Shown one piece after another: positions 8,153 through 19,781 of a stretch of DNA of 64,000 nucleotides. The notes below the pieces were generated by a model. It was not told where the DNA came from. It did no database searches and saw nothing but the letters and a program-made list of their open reading frames with translations. Position 1 is the first letter of the stretch. The number at the start of each line of letters is the position of its first letter. The translations under genes and the position numbers were made by a program. The stretch is from Rhodobiaceae bacterium UBA4490 (GTDB lineage Bacteria; Pseudomonadota; Alphaproteobacteria; Parvibaculales; Parvibaculaceae): positions 273,564 through 337,563 of the forward strand of contig DGNO01000001.1 in NCBI GenBank assembly GCA_002389665.1. The letters run 5' to 3'.

Positions 8153-9441
8153 TGCTTAAAGATCAGGACCGCATCTTCACCAATCTCTACGGTTATGACG
8201 ACTGGGGCCTCGATGGCGCCCGCCGCCGCGGCGATTGGGACGGCACGAAAGACATTATCGCCAAGGGCAAGGACTGGATCATCGAGGAGATGAAACAGTC
8301 GGGCCTGCGCGGGCGCGGCGGGGCGGGCTTTCCGACCGGTCTTAAATGGTCCTTCATGCCGAAGGAATCCGATGGCCGCCCGCATTACCTTGTGGTCAAT
8401 GCGGACGAGTCGGAGCCGGGCACTTGTAAAGACCGCGAGATCATGCGCCACGATCCGCATAAGCTGGTCGAAGGCTGTCTCATTGCCGGTTTCGCGATGA
8501 ACGCCAATGCGGGCTACATTTATGTGCGCGGCGAATTCATCCGTGAGCGCGAGCGCCTGCAGGCCGCCGTCGATCAGGCCTATGAAGCAGGGCTTCTGGG
8601 CAAGAACGCGGCGGGCTCCGGCTGGGATTTCGATCTTTATGTGCATCACGGCGCCGGCGCTTATATTTGCGGCGAGGAAACGGCGCTGATCGAAAGCCTG
8701 GAAGGCAAGAAGGGGATGCCGCGCCTCAAGCCGCCGTTCCCGGCCAATGCCGGTCTTTACGGCGCGCCCACCACCGTGAACAACGTGGAAAGCATCGCCG
8801 TTGCCCCGACCATTCTGCGGCGCGGGGCGACCTGGTTCGCCGGTCTCGGCCGGCCCAATAATACGGGTACGAAGCTTTTCTGCATTTCCGGCCACGTCAA
8901 CCAGCCGTGCAACGTGGAAGAGGAAATGGGCATTTCCATGCGCGAGCTGATCGACAAGCATGCCGGCGGCGTGCGCGGCGGCTGGGACAATCTGCTTGCC
9001 GTTATTCCGGGCGGTTCGTCCGTGCCCATGATCCCGAAAAGCATTTGCGATGATGTGCTGATGGATTTCGACTCGCTCAAAGAAGTGCAGTCGGGTCTCG
9101 GCACTGCCGCTGTGATCGTGATGGATAAATCCACCGACGTGATCAAGGCGATTGCCCGCATTTCCGCTTTCTACAAGCACGAAAGCTGCGGCCAGTGCAC
9201 GCCCTGCCGTGAAGGCACGGGCTGGATGTGGCGCGTCGTGGAGCGCATGGCGCGCGGCGAAGCGGATAAAAGCGAGATCGATCTTCTGCTCGACGTGACC
9301 AAGCGGGTGGAAGGGCACACCATTTGCGCACTCGGAGATGCGGCGGCCTGGCCCGTGCAGGGGCTGATCCGGCATTTCCGCCATGTAATCGAAGAACGGA
9401 TTGACTCGCGCCAGGGCGCGGCAACCGTGGCTGCGGAGTAA
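8152..9441 (+). CDS. nuoF: NADH-quinone oxidoreductase subunit F (NADH- and FMN-binding)
   Basis: A 429-residue subunit that accepts the hydride from NADH on FMN. The glycine-rich nucleotide loop [16 protein letters not shown] is at residues 51-66 and the NADH region has [14 protein letters not shown] (about 172-185). The [4Fe-4S] cluster N3 ligands are Cys346, Cys349, Cys352 (ESCGQCTPC) and Cys392 (HTICALG). The length is normal. It sits between nuoE and nuoG, the other parts of the N module. Confidence 0.97.
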   Translation: MLKDQDRIFTNLYGYDDWGLDGARRRGDWDGTKDIIAKGKDWIIEEMKQSGLRGRGGAGFPTGLKWSFMPKESDGRPHYLVVNADESEPGTCKDREIMRHDPHKLVEGCLIAGFAMNANAGYIYVRGEFIRERERLQAAVDQAYEAGLLGKNAAGSGWDFDLYVHHGAGAYICGEETALIESLEGKKGMPRLKPPFPANAGLYGAPTTVNNVESIAVAPTILRRGATWFAGLGRPNNTGTKLFCISGHVNQPCNVEEEMGISMRELIDKHAGGVRGGWDNLLAVIPGGSSVPMIPKSICDDVLMDFDSLKEVQSGLGTAAVIVMDKSTDVIKAIARISAFYKHESCGQCTPCREGTGWMWRVVERMARGEADKSEIDLLLDVTKRVEGHTICALGDAAAWPVQGLIRHFRHVIEERIDSRQGAATVAAE

Positions 9442-9444
9442 AAC

Positions 9445-11508
9445 ATGCCGAAGCTGACCGTCGATGGCATTGAAGTCGAAGTAGAGCAGGGCGCCACCGT
9501 TCTGCAGGCCTGCGAGGATGCGGGCGCGGAAATTCCGCGCTTCTGCTACCACGAGCGCCTGTCGATCGCCGGCAATTGCCGCATGTGCCTGGTGGAAATG
9601 GAGCGCTCGCCCAAGCCCGTGGCAAGCTGCGCGATGCCTGCCGCCGATGGCATGGTGATCCGCACCAACACCGAATATGTCAAACGCGCCCGCGAAGGCG
9701 TGATGGAATTTCTGCTGATCAACCACCCGCTCGATTGCCCGATCTGCGACCAGGGCGGGGAATGCGATCTGCAGGACCAGGCGATGGCTTACGGCGTCGA
9801 TACCTCGCGCTTCGATGAGAACAAGCGCGCGGTCGAAGACAAGGAAATGGGCCCGCTCGTCAAAACCATCATGACGCGCTGTATTCACTGCACGCGCTGT
9901 GTGCGCTTCGTTACAGAAGTTGCCGGTGTGCCGGAAATCGGCGCCATTGGCCGCGGCGAAGATATGGAAATCACGACCTATCTGGAAAAGGCGCTGACCT
10001 CCGAGCTGCAGGGCAATGTGATCGATCTGTGCCCTGTCGGCGCGCTGACGTCCAAGCCTTATGCCTTTACCGCGCGCCCTTGGGAGCTGCGCAAGACCGA
10101 AACCATCGACGTGATGGATGCGGTCGGCTCGAACATCCGTGTCGATGCGCGCGGCAGCGAAGTCATGCGTGTGATGCCGCGCAACAATGACGACGTGAAC
10201 GAGGAATGGATTTCCGACAAGACGCGCTTCATCTGGGACGGTCTGCGCACGCAGCGCCTCGACAGGCCTTATGTGCGCGAGAACGACAAGCTGCGCCCCG
10301 CAAGCTGGCAGGAAGCCTTTGCCAAGATCGCCGAAAAGGTAAAAGCGAGCGCGCCGGAAAAAATGGCTGCCATCGCTGGCGATCTTGCCTGCGCGGAAAG
10401 CATGAAGGCGCTCAAAGATCTGATGGGCGCGCTCGGCTCGGCCAATATGGATTGCCGTCAGGACGGCGCGAAGATCGGCGGTAAAGGCCGCGCGGCTTAT
10501 CTCTTCAATTCCGGCATTGCCGGCATCGAAGAGGCCGATGCGCTGCTTATCGTCGGCTCCAACCCGCGTCTTGAAGCGCCGGTGCTGAATGCCCGTATCC
10601 GCAAGCGCTGGCTGGAAGGCGGTTTCCCGGTCGGCCTGATCGGTGAAGACGCAGACCTGACTTACGACAAAGAATACTTAGGCGCGGGCGCGCAGACGCT
10701 GAAAGAAATCGCCGACGGCACGCATCCTTTCGCCCGTATTTTGCAGGTAGCCGAAAAGCCCATGCTGATCCTCGGTCAGGGCGCGCTTGCCCGGCCTGAT
10801 GGCGATGCGGTGCTGGAAACCTGCATCGGCATCATCCGGGCGGCAGGCGGTGTCAGCGCCGACTGGAACGGCTTCAACGTGCTTCACACGGCAGCGGCCC
10901 GTGTCGGCGGTCTCGACCTCGGCTTCCTGCCGGGTGAAGGCGGCAAGGACACGCATGCCATTCTGGACGGGGCGAGCGCCGGTGAGATCGACTTCGTTTA
11001 TCTGCTGGGTGCCGATGAAATCGACACGGCCCGTCTCGGCAATGCCTTCGTCGTCTATCAAGGCACGCACGGCGACCGCGGCGCGCACCGCGCCGATGTC
11101 ATTCTGCCGGGCGCGGCCTATACGGAAAAGAGCGCGCATTGGGTGAATACCGAAGGGCGCGTGCAGCTCGGCGAGCGGGCCGCGTTCCCGCCCGGCGATG
11201 CGCGCGAAGACTGGGCGATCCTGCGCGCGCTCTCCGAAGTGCTCGATCAGAAACTGCCTTACGACAATCTTGCGCAGCTGCGCGCCGCGCTTTGCGGGGA
11301 TGCGCCGAGCTTCGAGATGCGCGATGTGCAGCCGCAGGCGGGCGACCTGCCGGAAGGCGGCGCGCGGGAGATGACGGATGCGCCGTTCCATGCGGCGGTG
11401 CGTGATTTCTACTTCACCAATCCGATTGCGCGGGCAAGCAAGGTAATGGCCGAATGTGCCGCGCTGCAAAGCGCGCAAGGCGAGGGGGCGACCGGAACCA
11501 ATGGCTGA
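9445..11508 (+). CDS. nuoG: NADH-quinone oxidoreductase subunit G
   Basis: A 687-residue iron-sulfur subunit of the N module. The N-terminal ferredoxin domain has the [2Fe-2S] ligands Cys34, Cys45, Cys48 and Cys62. Next comes the His94, Cys98, Cys101, Cys107 [4Fe-4S] site (N5), then Cys146, Cys149, Cys152 with DLCPVGAL further on (N4). The remainder is a molybdopterin-oxidoreductase-like domain that in complex I lacks the cofactor. It overlaps nuoH by 8 bases. Confidence 0.97.
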   Translation: MPKLTVDGIEVEVEQGATVLQACEDAGAEIPRFCYHERLSIAGNCRMCLVEMERSPKPVASCAMPAADGMVIRTNTEYVKRAREGVMEFLLINHPLDCPICDQGGECDLQDQAMAYGVDTSRFDENKRAVEDKEMGPLVKTIMTRCIHCTRCVRFVTEVAGVPEIGAIGRGEDMEITTYLEKALTSELQGNVIDLCPVGALTSKPYAFTARPWELRKTETIDVMDAVGSNIRVDARGSEVMRVMPRNNDDVNEEWISDKTRFIWDGLRTQRLDRPYVRENDKLRPASWQEAFAKIAEKVKASAPEKMAAIAGDLACAESMKALKDLMGALGSANMDCRQDGAKIGGKGRAAYLFNSGIAGIEEADALLIVGSNPRLEAPVLNARIRKRWLEGGFPVGLIGEDADLTYDKEYLGAGAQTLKEIADGTHPFARILQVAEKPMLILGQGALARPDGDAVLETCIGIIRAAGGVSADWNGFNVLHTAAARVGGLDLGFLPGEGGKDTHAILDGASAGEIDFVYLLGADEIDTARLGNAFVVYQGTHGDRGAHRADVILPGAAYTEKSAHWVNTEGRVQLGERAAFPPGDAREDWAILRALSEVLDQKLPYDNLAQLRAALCGDAPSFEMRDVQPQAGDLPEGGAREMTDAPFHAAVRDFYFTNPIARASKVMAECAALQSAQGEGATGTNG

Positions 11509-12526
11509 GATTTTCTGGGAATACGGCCTTCCGGGTCTGATCATGGCGGGGCAGAGCCTGCTGCTGATGGTGCCGCTGCTCGTGCTGATTGCCTTCATTC
11601 TTTACGCCGACCGTAAGGTTTGGGCGGCCGTGCAGCTGCGCCGCGGGCCGAACGTAGTGGGGCCCTTCGGCCTGCTGCAGTCTTTCGCGGACCTGGCGAA
11701 ATTCATCTTCAAGGAAGTGGTCGTGCCGGCGGGCGCCAACAAAGGCGTCTTTCTTCTGGCGCCTTTCGTCTCCGTGGTGCTGGCGCTTTCATCTTGGGCG
11801 GTGATCCCGATGTCGGACGGCGTGGTGATTGCCGATATCAATGTCGGCATTCTTTATCTCTTCGCGCTCTCCTCGCTCAGCGTTTACGGCATCATCATGG
11901 CTGGCTGGGCATCGAACTCGAAATATCCCTTCCTCGGCGCGCTGCGTTCGGCTGCGCAGATGGTGTCCTATGAAGTCTCCATCGGCTTCGTCATCGTCTG
12001 TGTGCTCATGACCGCCGGCACGCTCAATCTCTCCGAGATCGTGCGCGCGCAGGACGGCAATTGGGGACTTTTCAACTGGTACTGGCTCTGGCATCTGCCG
12101 ATGTTCGTGATCTTCTTCATTTCGGCGCTGGCAGAGACCAACCGCCCGCCCTTCGATCTGCCCGAAGCGGAATCGGAACTGGTGGCGGGCTATGCCGTGG
12201 AATATTCCTCCACGCCTTACATGATGATGTTCATGGCCGAGTATGTGGCGATTTTGACCATGTGCGCGCTCATGACGATCCTTTTCCTCGGCGGCTGGCT
12301 GCCGCCGGTCGATGTGGCGCCGTTTAACTGGATACCGCCCTTCTTCTGGTTCTGGATCAAAACGCTTTTCATCTTCTTCCTGATTGCGATGGTGAAGGCG
12401 TTCGTTCCCCGCTACCGCTATGACCAGTTGATGCGGCTGGGCTGGAAAGTCTTCCTGCCCATCTCGCTCTTCTGGGTCGTTTTGACGGCGGGTGTTCTTG
12501 TTGGTTTCGATCTGCTGCCGGCGTAA
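11501..12526 (+). CDS. nuoH: NADH-quinone oxidoreductase subunit H
   Basis: A 341-residue membrane subunit with about eight spans that links the quinone cavity to the proton channels. The conserved cytoplasmic loop [16 protein letters not shown], essential for coupling, is present, as is [16 protein letters not shown]. The ATG at 11501 (MAEIFW) is chosen because it follows a G-rich ribosome binding site and matches the family start. Upstream in-frame codons lie inside nuoG. Confidence 0.96.
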   Translation: MAEIFWEYGLPGLIMAGQSLLLMVPLLVLIAFILYADRKVWAAVQLRRGPNVVGPFGLLQSFADLAKFIFKEVVVPAGANKGVFLLAPFVSVVLALSSWAVIPMSDGVVIADINVGILYLFALSSLSVYGIIMAGWASNSKYPFLGALRSAAQMVSYEVSIGFVIVCVLMTAGTLNLSEIVRAQDGNWGLFNWYWLWHLPMFVIFFISALAETNRPPFDLPEAESELVAGYAVEYSSTPYMMMFMAEYVAILTMCALMTILFLGGWLPPVDVAPFNWIPPFFWFWIKTLFIFFLIAMVKAFVPRYRYDQLMRLGWKVFLPISLFWVVLTAGVLVGFDLLPA

Positions 12527-12552
12527 GGCAGGGATCGGGAAAGGAAACGATT

Positions 12553-13044
12553 ATGGCTTGGCTTGATCAATCGGTCCGGTCGCTCTTTTTGACAGAGTTC
12601 GTTTCGAGCTTCTGGCTGGCCTTGCGCTATTTCTTCAAGCCCAAGGCGACGCTGAACTATCCCTTCGAGAAGGGCGCGCTTTCGCCGCGCTTCCGCGGGG
12701 AACATGTGCTGCGCCGCTATCCGAACGGCGAAGAGCGCTGCATCGCTTGCAAATTGTGCGAGGCGATATGCCCGGCGCAAGCCATTACCATCGAAGCAGG
12801 GCCGCGTAACAATGACGGTACGCGCCGCACCATCCGCTACGATATCGATATGACGAAATGCATCTATTGCGGCTTCTGCCAGGAAGCCTGCCCGGTGGAT
12901 GCGATCGTGGAAGGGCCGAATTTCGAATTCGCTGCGGAAACGCGCGAAGAGCTTTTCTACACGAAAGAAAAACTGCTCGAAAACGGCGACCGCTGGGAAC
13001 GGCAGATTGCGAAAAACCTCGCGCTCGACGCGCCTTACCGTTAA
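12553..13044 (+). CDS. nuoI: NADH-quinone oxidoreductase subunit I
   Basis: A 163-residue ferredoxin-like subunit with two [4Fe-4S] clusters (N6a and N6b) that pass electrons to N2. The ligand sets are Cys63, Cys66, Cys69, Cys73 ([11 protein letters not shown]) and Cys103, Cys106, Cys109, Cys113 ([11 protein letters not shown]). An N-terminal amphipathic stretch ([18 protein letters not shown]) attaches it to the membrane arm. Spacing from nuoH is 26 bases. Confidence 0.97.
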   Translation: MAWLDQSVRSLFLTEFVSSFWLALRYFFKPKATLNYPFEKGALSPRFRGEHVLRRYPNGEERCIACKLCEAICPAQAITIEAGPRNNDGTRRTIRYDIDMTKCIYCGFCQEACPVDAIVEGPNFEFAAETREELFYTKEKLLENGDRWERQIAKNLALDAPYR

Positions 13045-13084
13045 GCAGCGCGTGAGAGAGAAAGAAGGGATCGGGGACTAGGAC

Positions 13085-13702
13085 ATGATCGTGGCGACCA
13101 TCGCGTTTTACCTGTTTGCGGCGGTGACCATTGCGGCGGCCTTTATGGTGATTTCCGCCCGCAATCCCGTGCATTCGGTGCTCTTCCTGATCCTGGCGTT
13201 TTTTAGCTCGGCATGGCTCTTCGTTCTGATGGGCGCCGAGTTCGTGGCGATGATCCTGGTCATCGTTTATGTGGGCGCCGTGGCCGTGCTTTTCCTGTTT
13301 GTGGTCATGATGCTCGATATCGACTTCAAGAACCTGCGCTCGGAAATGCTGAACTATCTGCCGCTCGGCGGGGTGATCGGCATCATTCTGTTGCTGGAAC
13401 TTGGGCTCGTGGCGAGCACCTGGGTCTTTGCGCCGGATGCCGCAAGCCTTGCCGCCGCGCCGGCCCCTGCCGCCGATAGCGGCGTGACCAATGCAGAGGC
13501 GCTGGGGCGCGTCATTTACACCCAGTATGTCTATTACTTCCAAGCGGCCGGCATGATCCTGCTGATCGCTATGGTTGGCGCCATCGTGCTGACCCTGCGC
13601 AAGCGGGAAGGTGTGAAGCGCCAGGTCATTGCCGACCAGGTGGCCCGGACACCGCAGACGGGCGTCGAAGTGAAGAAAGTTGAACCGGGGCAGGGCATTT
13701 AA
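13085..13702 (+). CDS. nuoJ: NADH-quinone oxidoreductase subunit J
   Basis: A 205-residue membrane subunit with five hydrophobic spans. The conserved third-helix region [25 protein letters not shown] includes the pi-bulge motif involved in quinone-linked conformational change. The C-terminal about 35 residues are hydrophilic and lie in the cytoplasm by inference. It starts 40 bases after nuoI. Confidence 0.95.
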   Translation: MIVATIAFYLFAAVTIAAAFMVISARNPVHSVLFLILAFFSSAWLFVLMGAEFVAMILVIVYVGAVAVLFLFVVMMLDIDFKNLRSEMLNYLPLGGVIGIILLLELGLVASTWVFAPDAASLAAAPAPAADSGVTNAEALGRVIYTQYVYYFQAAGMILLIAMVGAIVLTLRKREGVKRQVIADQVARTPQTGVEVKKVEPGQGI

Positions 13703-13734
13703 GTCCGTCCGGGAACGTTTGAGGGGAAGCGCTG

Positions 13735-14043
13735 ATGGAAATCGGCCTCGCACATTATCTGATCGTGGCAGCCATTCTGTTCACGCTCGGCATTTTCGGG
13801 ATCTTCCTGAACAGGAAGAACGTCATCATCATTTTGATGTCGATCGAGCTGATGCTGCTGGCGGTGAACATCAACCTGGTCTCGTTCTCCACCCATCTGG
13901 GCGATCTGGTGGGGCAGGTTTTCGCGCTTCTGGTGCTGACCGTCGCGGCGGGCGAGGCGGCGATCGGTCTGGCGATCCTCGTTATCTACTTCCGCAATCG
14001 CGGCTCCATTGCCGTTGAAGACATCAACGTTCTGAAAGGCTGA
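13735..14043 (+). CDS. nuoK: NADH-quinone oxidoreductase subunit K
   Basis: A 102-residue, three-span MrpC-like subunit of the proton-pumping arm. The two membrane-buried glutamates important for proton transfer are visible: Glu38 ([11 protein letters not shown]) and Glu74 ([10 protein letters not shown]). Its length is exactly that of the family. It is followed after 4 bases by nuoL. Confidence 0.96.
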   Translation: MEIGLAHYLIVAAILFTLGIFGIFLNRKNVIIILMSIELMLLAVNINLVSFSTHLGDLVGQVFALLVLTVAAGEAAIGLAILVIYFRNRGSIAVEDINVLKG

Positions 14044-14047
14044 CCCG

Positions 14048-15979
14048 ATGTATTCCGCGATTGTGTTTCTGCCTCTTATCGGGTGTCTCATTGCCGGCCT
14101 TTTCGGCCGTCAGATCGGCGTCAAAGCCTCGCAGGTGATCACCTCGGGCCTGCTCGTCATCTCCGCGATCCTCTCCTGGGTAGCCTTCGTCTCCGTCGCG
14201 CTGCAGGGCAATGCCGAAACGGTACAGGTGCTCAGCTGGATCGATAGCGGCGCGCTGGAGGCCGATTGGCGCCTGCGCATCGACACGCTGACCGCCGTGA
14301 TGCTGGTCGTCGTGACCTCCGTTTCCTCGCTCGTGCACATTTACTCCGTCGGCTATATGAGCCACGACCCGCACCAGCCGCGCTTCTTTGCCTATCTGTC
14401 GCTCTTTACCTTTGCCATGCTGATGCTGGTGACGGCGGACAACCTCATCCAGCTTTTCTTCGGCTGGGAAGGGGTGGGCCTTGCCTCCTATCTTCTCATC
14501 GGTTTCTGGTACAAGCGCCCGAGCGCCAATGCCGCCGCGATCAAGGCCTTCGTGGTCAACCGCGTGGGCGATTTCGGTCTGCTGCTCGGGATTTCCACCG
14601 TCTTCCTGATGGTGGGCTCGGTGGAATTCGATGCGATCTTCGCCGCGATCCCGGATATGGCGGGCGATACGTTCCGCTTCTTCGGCTATGACGTGCCGGT
14701 CGTAACCACCATCGCACTGCTGCTCTTCATGGGCGCCATGGGCAAGTCGGCGCAGTTCCTGCTCCATACCTGGCTGCCGGATGCGATGGAAGGCCCGACT
14801 CCTGTTTCCGCGCTCATTCACGCAGCGACCATGGTGACGGCAGGCGTCTTCCTCGTTTGCCGCATGTCGCCGGTGTTCGAATATTCGCCGGACGCGCTGG
14901 CTTTCGTGACCGTGGTGGGCGCGACGACCGCCTTCTTCGCGGCGACGGTCGGTCTCGTGCAGAACGATATCAAGCGCGTCATCGCCTATTCGACCTGTTC
15001 ACAGCTCGGCTACATGTTCGCTGCTGCCGGGATCGGTGCTTATGAAGCGGCCATGTTCCACCTTTTCACGCACGCCTTCTTCAAGGCGCTGCTGTTCTTG
15101 GGGTCCGGCTCCGTCATCCACGCCATGTCGGACGAGCAGGACATGCGTAAGATGGGCGGGCTTTATAAGCTCATCCCGCTGACCTATTTCATGATGATCA
15201 TCGGCACCCTGGCGCTAACCGGCTTCCCGTTCACCGCCGGTTACTTCTCCAAGGATGCGATCATCGAGGCGGCTTACGCCTCTCACTCCAGCGCGCATAT
15301 GTATGCCTTCACGCTGCTGGTGGTCGCCGCGCTCTTCACCTCCTTCTATTCTTGGCGTCTGATCTTCATGACGTTCCATGGCAAGAGCCGGGCCTCGAAC
15401 GAGGTCCTCTCGCATGTGCATGAATCGCCGGCAGTCATGTGGGTGCCGCTCGCCATTTTGGCGGCAGGCGCGATTTTCGCCGGGATGATGTTCTCGAACT
15501 TCTTCGTGGGTGAGGCCTATACGAATTTCTGGGCCGGCACGATCAGCCATGCCAGCGGCAACGAGGTGATGGAACATTTCCACCACGTGCCGAGCTGGGT
15601 CGTCTGGTCGCCTTTCGCGGCGATGGTGCTCGGCTTTGCCGTCTCCTGGTACTTCTATATCCGCCGCCCGGACCTGCCGAAGGAACTCGCGCAGACGCAC
15701 GAGCCGCTCTACAAGTTCCTGCTCAACAAGTGGTACTTCGACGAGCTTTACGATTTCATCTTCGTGCGTCCCGCCTTCTTCCTCGGCCGCACGCTCTGGA
15801 AACAGGGTGACGGGCGGATCATCGACGGGATGGGGCCTGACGGGATCGCCGCGCGCGTCTCCGACATCACACGCGGGGTCGTGCGGGTGCAGTCCGGCTA
15901 TCTCTATCATTATGCATTTGCGATGCTGCTCGGTGTTGCCGCGCTCATCACCTACTTCATGTTCGGAGGGGCGCTTTGA
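14048..15979 (+). CDS. nuoL: NADH-quinone oxidoreductase subunit L
   Basis: A 643-residue antiporter-like proton-pumping subunit at the distal end of the membrane arm. The core has [19 protein letters not shown] (conserved Glu in helix 5), [24 protein letters not shown] and the later conserved Lys in [19 protein letters not shown]. The C-terminal about 150 residues contain the lateral amphipathic helix region and a last anchoring span. It overlaps nuoM by 1 base (TGATG). Confidence 0.96.
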   Translation: MYSAIVFLPLIGCLIAGLFGRQIGVKASQVITSGLLVISAILSWVAFVSVALQGNAETVQVLSWIDSGALEADWRLRIDTLTAVMLVVVTSVSSLVHIYSVGYMSHDPHQPRFFAYLSLFTFAMLMLVTADNLIQLFFGWEGVGLASYLLIGFWYKRPSANAAAIKAFVVNRVGDFGLLLGISTVFLMVGSVEFDAIFAAIPDMAGDTFRFFGYDVPVVTTIALLLFMGAMGKSAQFLLHTWLPDAMEGPTPVSALIHAATMVTAGVFLVCRMSPVFEYSPDALAFVTVVGATTAFFAATVGLVQNDIKRVIAYSTCSQLGYMFAAAGIGAYEAAMFHLFTHAFFKALLFLGSGSVIHAMSDEQDMRKMGGLYKLIPLTYFMMIIGTLALTGFPFTAGYFSKDAIIEAAYASHSSAHMYAFTLLVVAALFTSFYSWRLIFMTFHGKSRASNEVLSHVHESPAVMWVPLAILAAGAIFAGMMFSNFFVGEAYTNFWAGTISHASGNEVMEHFHHVPSWVVWSPFAAMVLGFAVSWYFYIRRPDLPKELAQTHEPLYKFLLNKWYFDELYDFIFVRPAFFLGRTLWKQGDGRIIDGMGPDGIAARVSDITRGVVRVQSGYLYHYAFAMLLGVAALITYFMFGGAL

Positions 15980-17529
15980 TGTTGGACGGGCAGTTTCCGA
16001 TCCTTTCGCTCGTAACGTTTCTGCCGCTGCTGGGCGCGCTCTTGATCCTGCTCGTCCCGAGCCGGGCGGAAGTGTCCGACCAGAACGTGCGCTGGGCCGC
16101 GCTCTGGGTAACGTGCGGAACGTTCCTTGTCTCCCTGATCATCTGGGTGCGCTTCGATCCCAGCACCGCCGACTTCCAGATGGTGGAACAGGCCGAATGG
16201 CTGGGCGGCGCGGTTACCTATCATATGGGTGTCGACGGCATCTCCATGCTCTTCGTCATTCTGACGACGTTCCTGATGCCGCTCTGTATTCTGGCCAGCT
16301 GGGAATCCATCCAGCACCGGGTGAAGGAATATATGATCGCCTTCCTGGTGCTCGAAACGCTGATGATCGGCGTTTTCTGCGCGCTGGATCTGGTGCTCTT
16401 CTATCTCTTCTTCGAAGCCGGTCTCATCCCGATGTTCCTGATCATCGGTGTTTGGGGCGGGGTGCGCCGCGTCTATGCGAGCTTCAAATTCTTCCTTTAT
16501 ACGTTTGCCGGCTCCGTTCTGATGCTGCTCGCCATCATGGCGATGTACTGGCAGGCGGGCACGACGGATATTCCGACGCTGCTGGCCTATGACTTCCCTT
16601 ACGGGATGCAATATTGGCTCTGGCTTGCCTTCTTTGCCTCCTTCGCGGTGAAGATGCCGATGTGGCCTGTCCATACCTGGCTGCCGGACGCGCACGTGGA
16701 AGCGCCGACAGCGGGCTCGGTCATTCTGGCAGGCATTCTTTTGAAGATGGGCGGCTACGGCTTTCTACGCTTCTCGCTGCCGATGTTCCCCATCGCCTCG
16801 GACCTCTTTGCGCCGCTGGTCTTCACGCTCTCGATCATCGCCATCGTCTACACCTCGCTCGTCGCGCTGGTGCAGGAGGATATCAAGAAGCTTATCGCTT
16901 ATTCCTCCGTCGCTCATATGGGCTTCGTGACCATGGGCATTTTCGCGATGAACGAGCAGGGCGTGCAGGGCGGTATTTTCCAGATGCTGAGCCATGGCTG
17001 GGTGTCGGGCGCGCTCTTCCTTTGCGTCGGCGTGATTTACGACCGGATGCATACCCGTGAGATCGCCGCTTATGGCGGCCTCGTGCAGCGCATGCCGCTT
17101 TATGCCTTCGCCTTCATGCTCTTCACCATGGCGAATGTGGGCCTGCCGGGCACCAGTGGTTTCGTGGGTGAGTTCCTGACCATTGTCGGCACGTTCCAGG
17201 TGGACACGCGCGTTGCCTCCGTTGCCGCGCTCGGCGTCATTCTGGCGGCTTGCTATGCGCTCTTCCTCTACCGCCGGGTGATTTTCGGCGAGCTGGAAAA
17301 AGAGACGCTGAAAAACATCATGGACCTGAACCGCAGGGAAATTCTGACCCTCGCGCCGCTCGTCGCCACGACCATCTTCTTCGGCGTTTATCCGGCCCCG
17401 ATCATGGATGTCACCGCCGTGTCGGTGGAAAACCTGATCGCCGGTTATGAAGAAGCGCTCGAAACCTACACGGCCGCAGGCGGCAGTACTGGGTTCATCA
17501 ACCTTGCCGGCCTGCTGGGCGGTCAATAG
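15979..17529 (+). CDS. nuoM: NADH-quinone oxidoreductase subunit M
   Basis: A 516-residue antiporter-like proton-pumping subunit with about fourteen spans. Typical elements are [18 protein letters not shown] (helix 5 Glu), [19 protein letters not shown] and [22 protein letters not shown] 15979 is preferred to a TTG one codon earlier because GGAGGG lies at the right distance and it overlaps the nuoL stop by one base. nuoN follows after 20 bases. Confidence 0.96.
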   Translation: MLDGQFPILSLVTFLPLLGALLILLVPSRAEVSDQNVRWAALWVTCGTFLVSLIIWVRFDPSTADFQMVEQAEWLGGAVTYHMGVDGISMLFVILTTFLMPLCILASWESIQHRVKEYMIAFLVLETLMIGVFCALDLVLFYLFFEAGLIPMFLIIGVWGGVRRVYASFKFFLYTFAGSVLMLLAIMAMYWQAGTTDIPTLLAYDFPYGMQYWLWLAFFASFAVKMPMWPVHTWLPDAHVEAPTAGSVILAGILLKMGGYGFLRFSLPMFPIASDLFAPLVFTLSIIAIVYTSLVALVQEDIKKLIAYSSVAHMGFVTMGIFAMNEQGVQGGIFQMLSHGWVSGALFLCVGVIYDRMHTREIAAYGGLVQRMPLYAFAFMLFTMANVGLPGTSGFVGEFLTIVGTFQVDTRVASVAALGVILAACYALFLYRRVIFGELEKETLKNIMDLNRREILTLAPLVATTIFFGVYPAPIMDVTAVSVENLIAGYEEALETYTAAGGSTGFINLAGLLGGQ

Positions 17530-17549
17530 CCCGAGTTTGAGAGAGAAAT

Positions 17550-19004
17550 ATGGAAACCGCACTCGTGCCCGTTCCCGATCTGAACCCCGCGCTGGCTGAA
17601 ATCATTCTGGCCGTCGGCGCTTTGGGCCTGCTCATGCTTGGCGCTTACACCAAGGCCAGCACCACGCGCCTTGCCAGTATCGGCGCGGTGCTGCTTTTCG
17701 CCGTCGCCGCCATTGTGGTGATCGGCCAGCCCGACAGCCGCGTTTTGACTTTCGGCGGCAGCTTCGTGACGGACGGCTTCGGCAAGTTCATGAAAGTGCT
17801 GGTGCTGATCGGTTCGGCGGGCGCGATCGTCATGTCCTATAATTTCATCCGCCGGGAAAATATGGACCGGTTCGAGTTTCCGGTGCTGATCGTGCTGGCG
17901 ACGCTCGGCATGTTGATGATGGTGTCGGCGAACGATCTCATCTCTCTTTATGTCGGCCTCGAGCTGCAATCGCTCTCGCTTTACATCATTGCCGCCTTCA
18001 ACCGCGATTCCGCGCGCTCGACGGAAGCGGGCCTGAAATATTTCGTTCTCGGTGCGCTCGCCTCCGGCATGATGCTTTATGGCGCCTCGCTCGTTTACGG
18101 CTTCACGGGCACGACGAATTTCGACCTGATTGCAGGCATTATCCGCACGGAAGGCATGTCGCTTGGCCTCGTCTTCGGGCTTGTCTTCATCCTCGCCGCG
18201 CTGGCCTTCAAGGTTTCCGCCGTGCCGTTCCACATGTGGACGCCGGATGTTTATGAAGGCGCGCCGACCCCGGTTACGGCTTTCTTTGCCTCCGCGCCCA
18301 AGATCGCGGCCATGGCGCTGTTCATCCGCGTGATGATGGGGGCTTTCCCCGATGCGAGCGCGGAATGGCGCCAGATCGTGGTTTTCATCTCCATCGCTTC
18401 CATGCTGCTCGGCGCGTTTGCCGCCATCGGCCAGACCAATATCAAGCGGCTTATGGCGTATTCCTCCATCGGCCATATGGGTTATGCGCTGGTGGGGCTT
18501 GCCGCGGGCACGGAAGAAGGTGTGCGCGGGATTATCATTTATCTGACGATCTATCTCGTCATGAATCTCGGCGTCTTCTGCTGCATTCTGGCCATGCGCC
18601 GCAAGGAAGAAGGCATGGTCGAGGATATCGCGGATCTCGCAGGCCTCTCGCGCCATCAGCCGGTGCTGGCCTTCCTCTTTTCCATGCTGATGTTCTCGCT
18701 CGCCGGTGTGCCGCCGCTGGCCGGTTTCTTCGCGAAATATTTCGTCTTCCTTTCCGCCATCGAAGCCGGGCTTTATACGCTGGCGGTGATCGGCGTGCTC
18801 TCCAGCGTCGTCGGCGCCTTCTACTATCTGCGTGTGGTGAAGGTGATCTATTTCGACGAGCCGGCGCAGCCCTTCGAAGCGCCGCTTGCAAGCGAGCTGC
18901 GCGTGGTGCTCGGGGCGTCCAGCATCGTCACGCTTTTCTTCTTCGTTTATCCGGCGCCGCTCATCGCGCTTGCGCAGGCCGCTGCTGGGGCATTGCTGCC
19001 ATAG
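17550..19004 (+). CDS. nuoN: NADH-quinone oxidoreductase subunit N
   Basis: A 484-residue antiporter-like proton-pumping subunit and the last nuo gene. Family motifs are [37 protein letters not shown] and [28 protein letters not shown] precedes the ATG. Its TAG stop is followed immediately by the birA start codon, so birA is read from the same mRNA. Confidence 0.96.
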   Translation: METALVPVPDLNPALAEIILAVGALGLLMLGAYTKASTTRLASIGAVLLFAVAAIVVIGQPDSRVLTFGGSFVTDGFGKFMKVLVLIGSAGAIVMSYNFIRRENMDRFEFPVLIVLATLGMLMMVSANDLISLYVGLELQSLSLYIIAAFNRDSARSTEAGLKYFVLGALASGMMLYGASLVYGFTGTTNFDLIAGIIRTEGMSLGLVFGLVFILAALAFKVSAVPFHMWTPDVYEGAPTPVTAFFASAPKIAAMALFIRVMMGAFPDASAEWRQIVVFISIASMLLGAFAAIGQTNIKRLMAYSSIGHMGYALVGLAAGTEEGVRGIIIYLTIYLVMNLGVFCCILAMRRKEEGMVEDIADLAGLSRHQPVLAFLFSMLMFSLAGVPPLAGFFAKYFVFLSAIEAGLYTLAVIGVLSSVVGAFYYLRVVKVIYFDEPAQPFEAPLASELRVVLGASSIVTLFFFVYPAPLIALAQAAAGALLP

Positions 19005-19772
19005 ATGGACGGACCCGCTCTGCCGCAAGGATATAAGCTGGCCTGGTTCGAAGAACTGGACAGCACGAATTCGCAGGCGCGGCGGATGGGAGAGCAGGGC
19101 GAAGAGGGTCCCGTCTGGATCGTCGCCGAACGGCAAACCGCCGGGCGCGGGCGGCGCGGGCGGGCCTGGGCATCGCCTTCGGGCAATCTCATGTGCACGC
19201 TTTACCTGCGCCCGCGCTGCAGCCCGGCCAAGGCGGGCGAGCTATCTTTCGTCGCGGGACTGGCGCTCCATGATGCAGCCTCGGCCATGGCCGGGCCTGC
19301 CTTCAGCGACATTATCCGCCTCAAATGGCCGAACGATCTTTTACTGGGCGGAAAGAAAGCAAGCGGCATCCTTCTGGAAAGCGCGACGCAGGGGAGCGGC
19401 GAGGTCAGCTGGCTCGCCGTCGGCATCGGCCTCAACCTTGCCGAGTTTCCTGAGGGCACTGAATTTCCCGCCACCTCCCTTGCCGCCGAGACCGGGCAGC
19501 AGGTCAGCCCGCGCGAGGCGATTGCGGTTCTTGCCCACGCCTTCGATAAATGGCTGAAAATCTGGCAGGGTCCGGAAGGGTTCAGGCCTTTGCGCGATGC
19601 CTGGGCCGCGCGGGCCGCAGGGCTTGGCGGCACGATCACCGCGCGCCTGCCGGAGGAAACGGTGACAGGCACGTTCGTGGGCCTCGATGAGGACGGCGCG
19701 CTCCGCCTCAGGCTCGACACGGGCGCTGAAAGGGCTATTTCTGCGGGCGACGTCTTTTTCGGGACAAGGTAA
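19005..19772 (+). CDS. birA: Biotin--[acetyl-CoA-carboxylase] ligase
   Basis: A 255-residue monofunctional biotin protein ligase that attaches biotin to the BCCP subunit of acetyl-CoA carboxylase through biotinyl-AMP. Motifs: DSTNSQA at about 19-25, the adenylate-binding loop AERQTAGRGRRGRAWASP (about 41-58), KWPNDLLLGGKKASGIL and GIGLNL. The N-terminal DNA-binding domain of E. coli BirA is missing, so it is a group I enzyme without repressor function. Placement after nuoN and before rnj is common in alphaproteobacteria. Confidence 0.93.
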   Translation: MDGPALPQGYKLAWFEELDSTNSQARRMGEQGEEGPVWIVAERQTAGRGRRGRAWASPSGNLMCTLYLRPRCSPAKAGELSFVAGLALHDAASAMAGPAFSDIIRLKWPNDLLLGGKKASGILLESATQGSGEVSWLAVGIGLNLAEFPEGTEFPATSLAAETGQQVSPREAIAVLAHAFDKWLKIWQGPEGFRPLRDAWAARAAGLGGTITARLPEETVTGTFVGLDEDGALRLRLDTGAERAISAGDVFFGTR

Positions 19773-19781
19773 GATCGGTTC

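Noticed and set aside
15976-15981. TTG start for nuoM one codon before the ATG
   Set aside because: The ATG has better spacing to GGAGGG and a standard one-base overlap with the nuoL stop.
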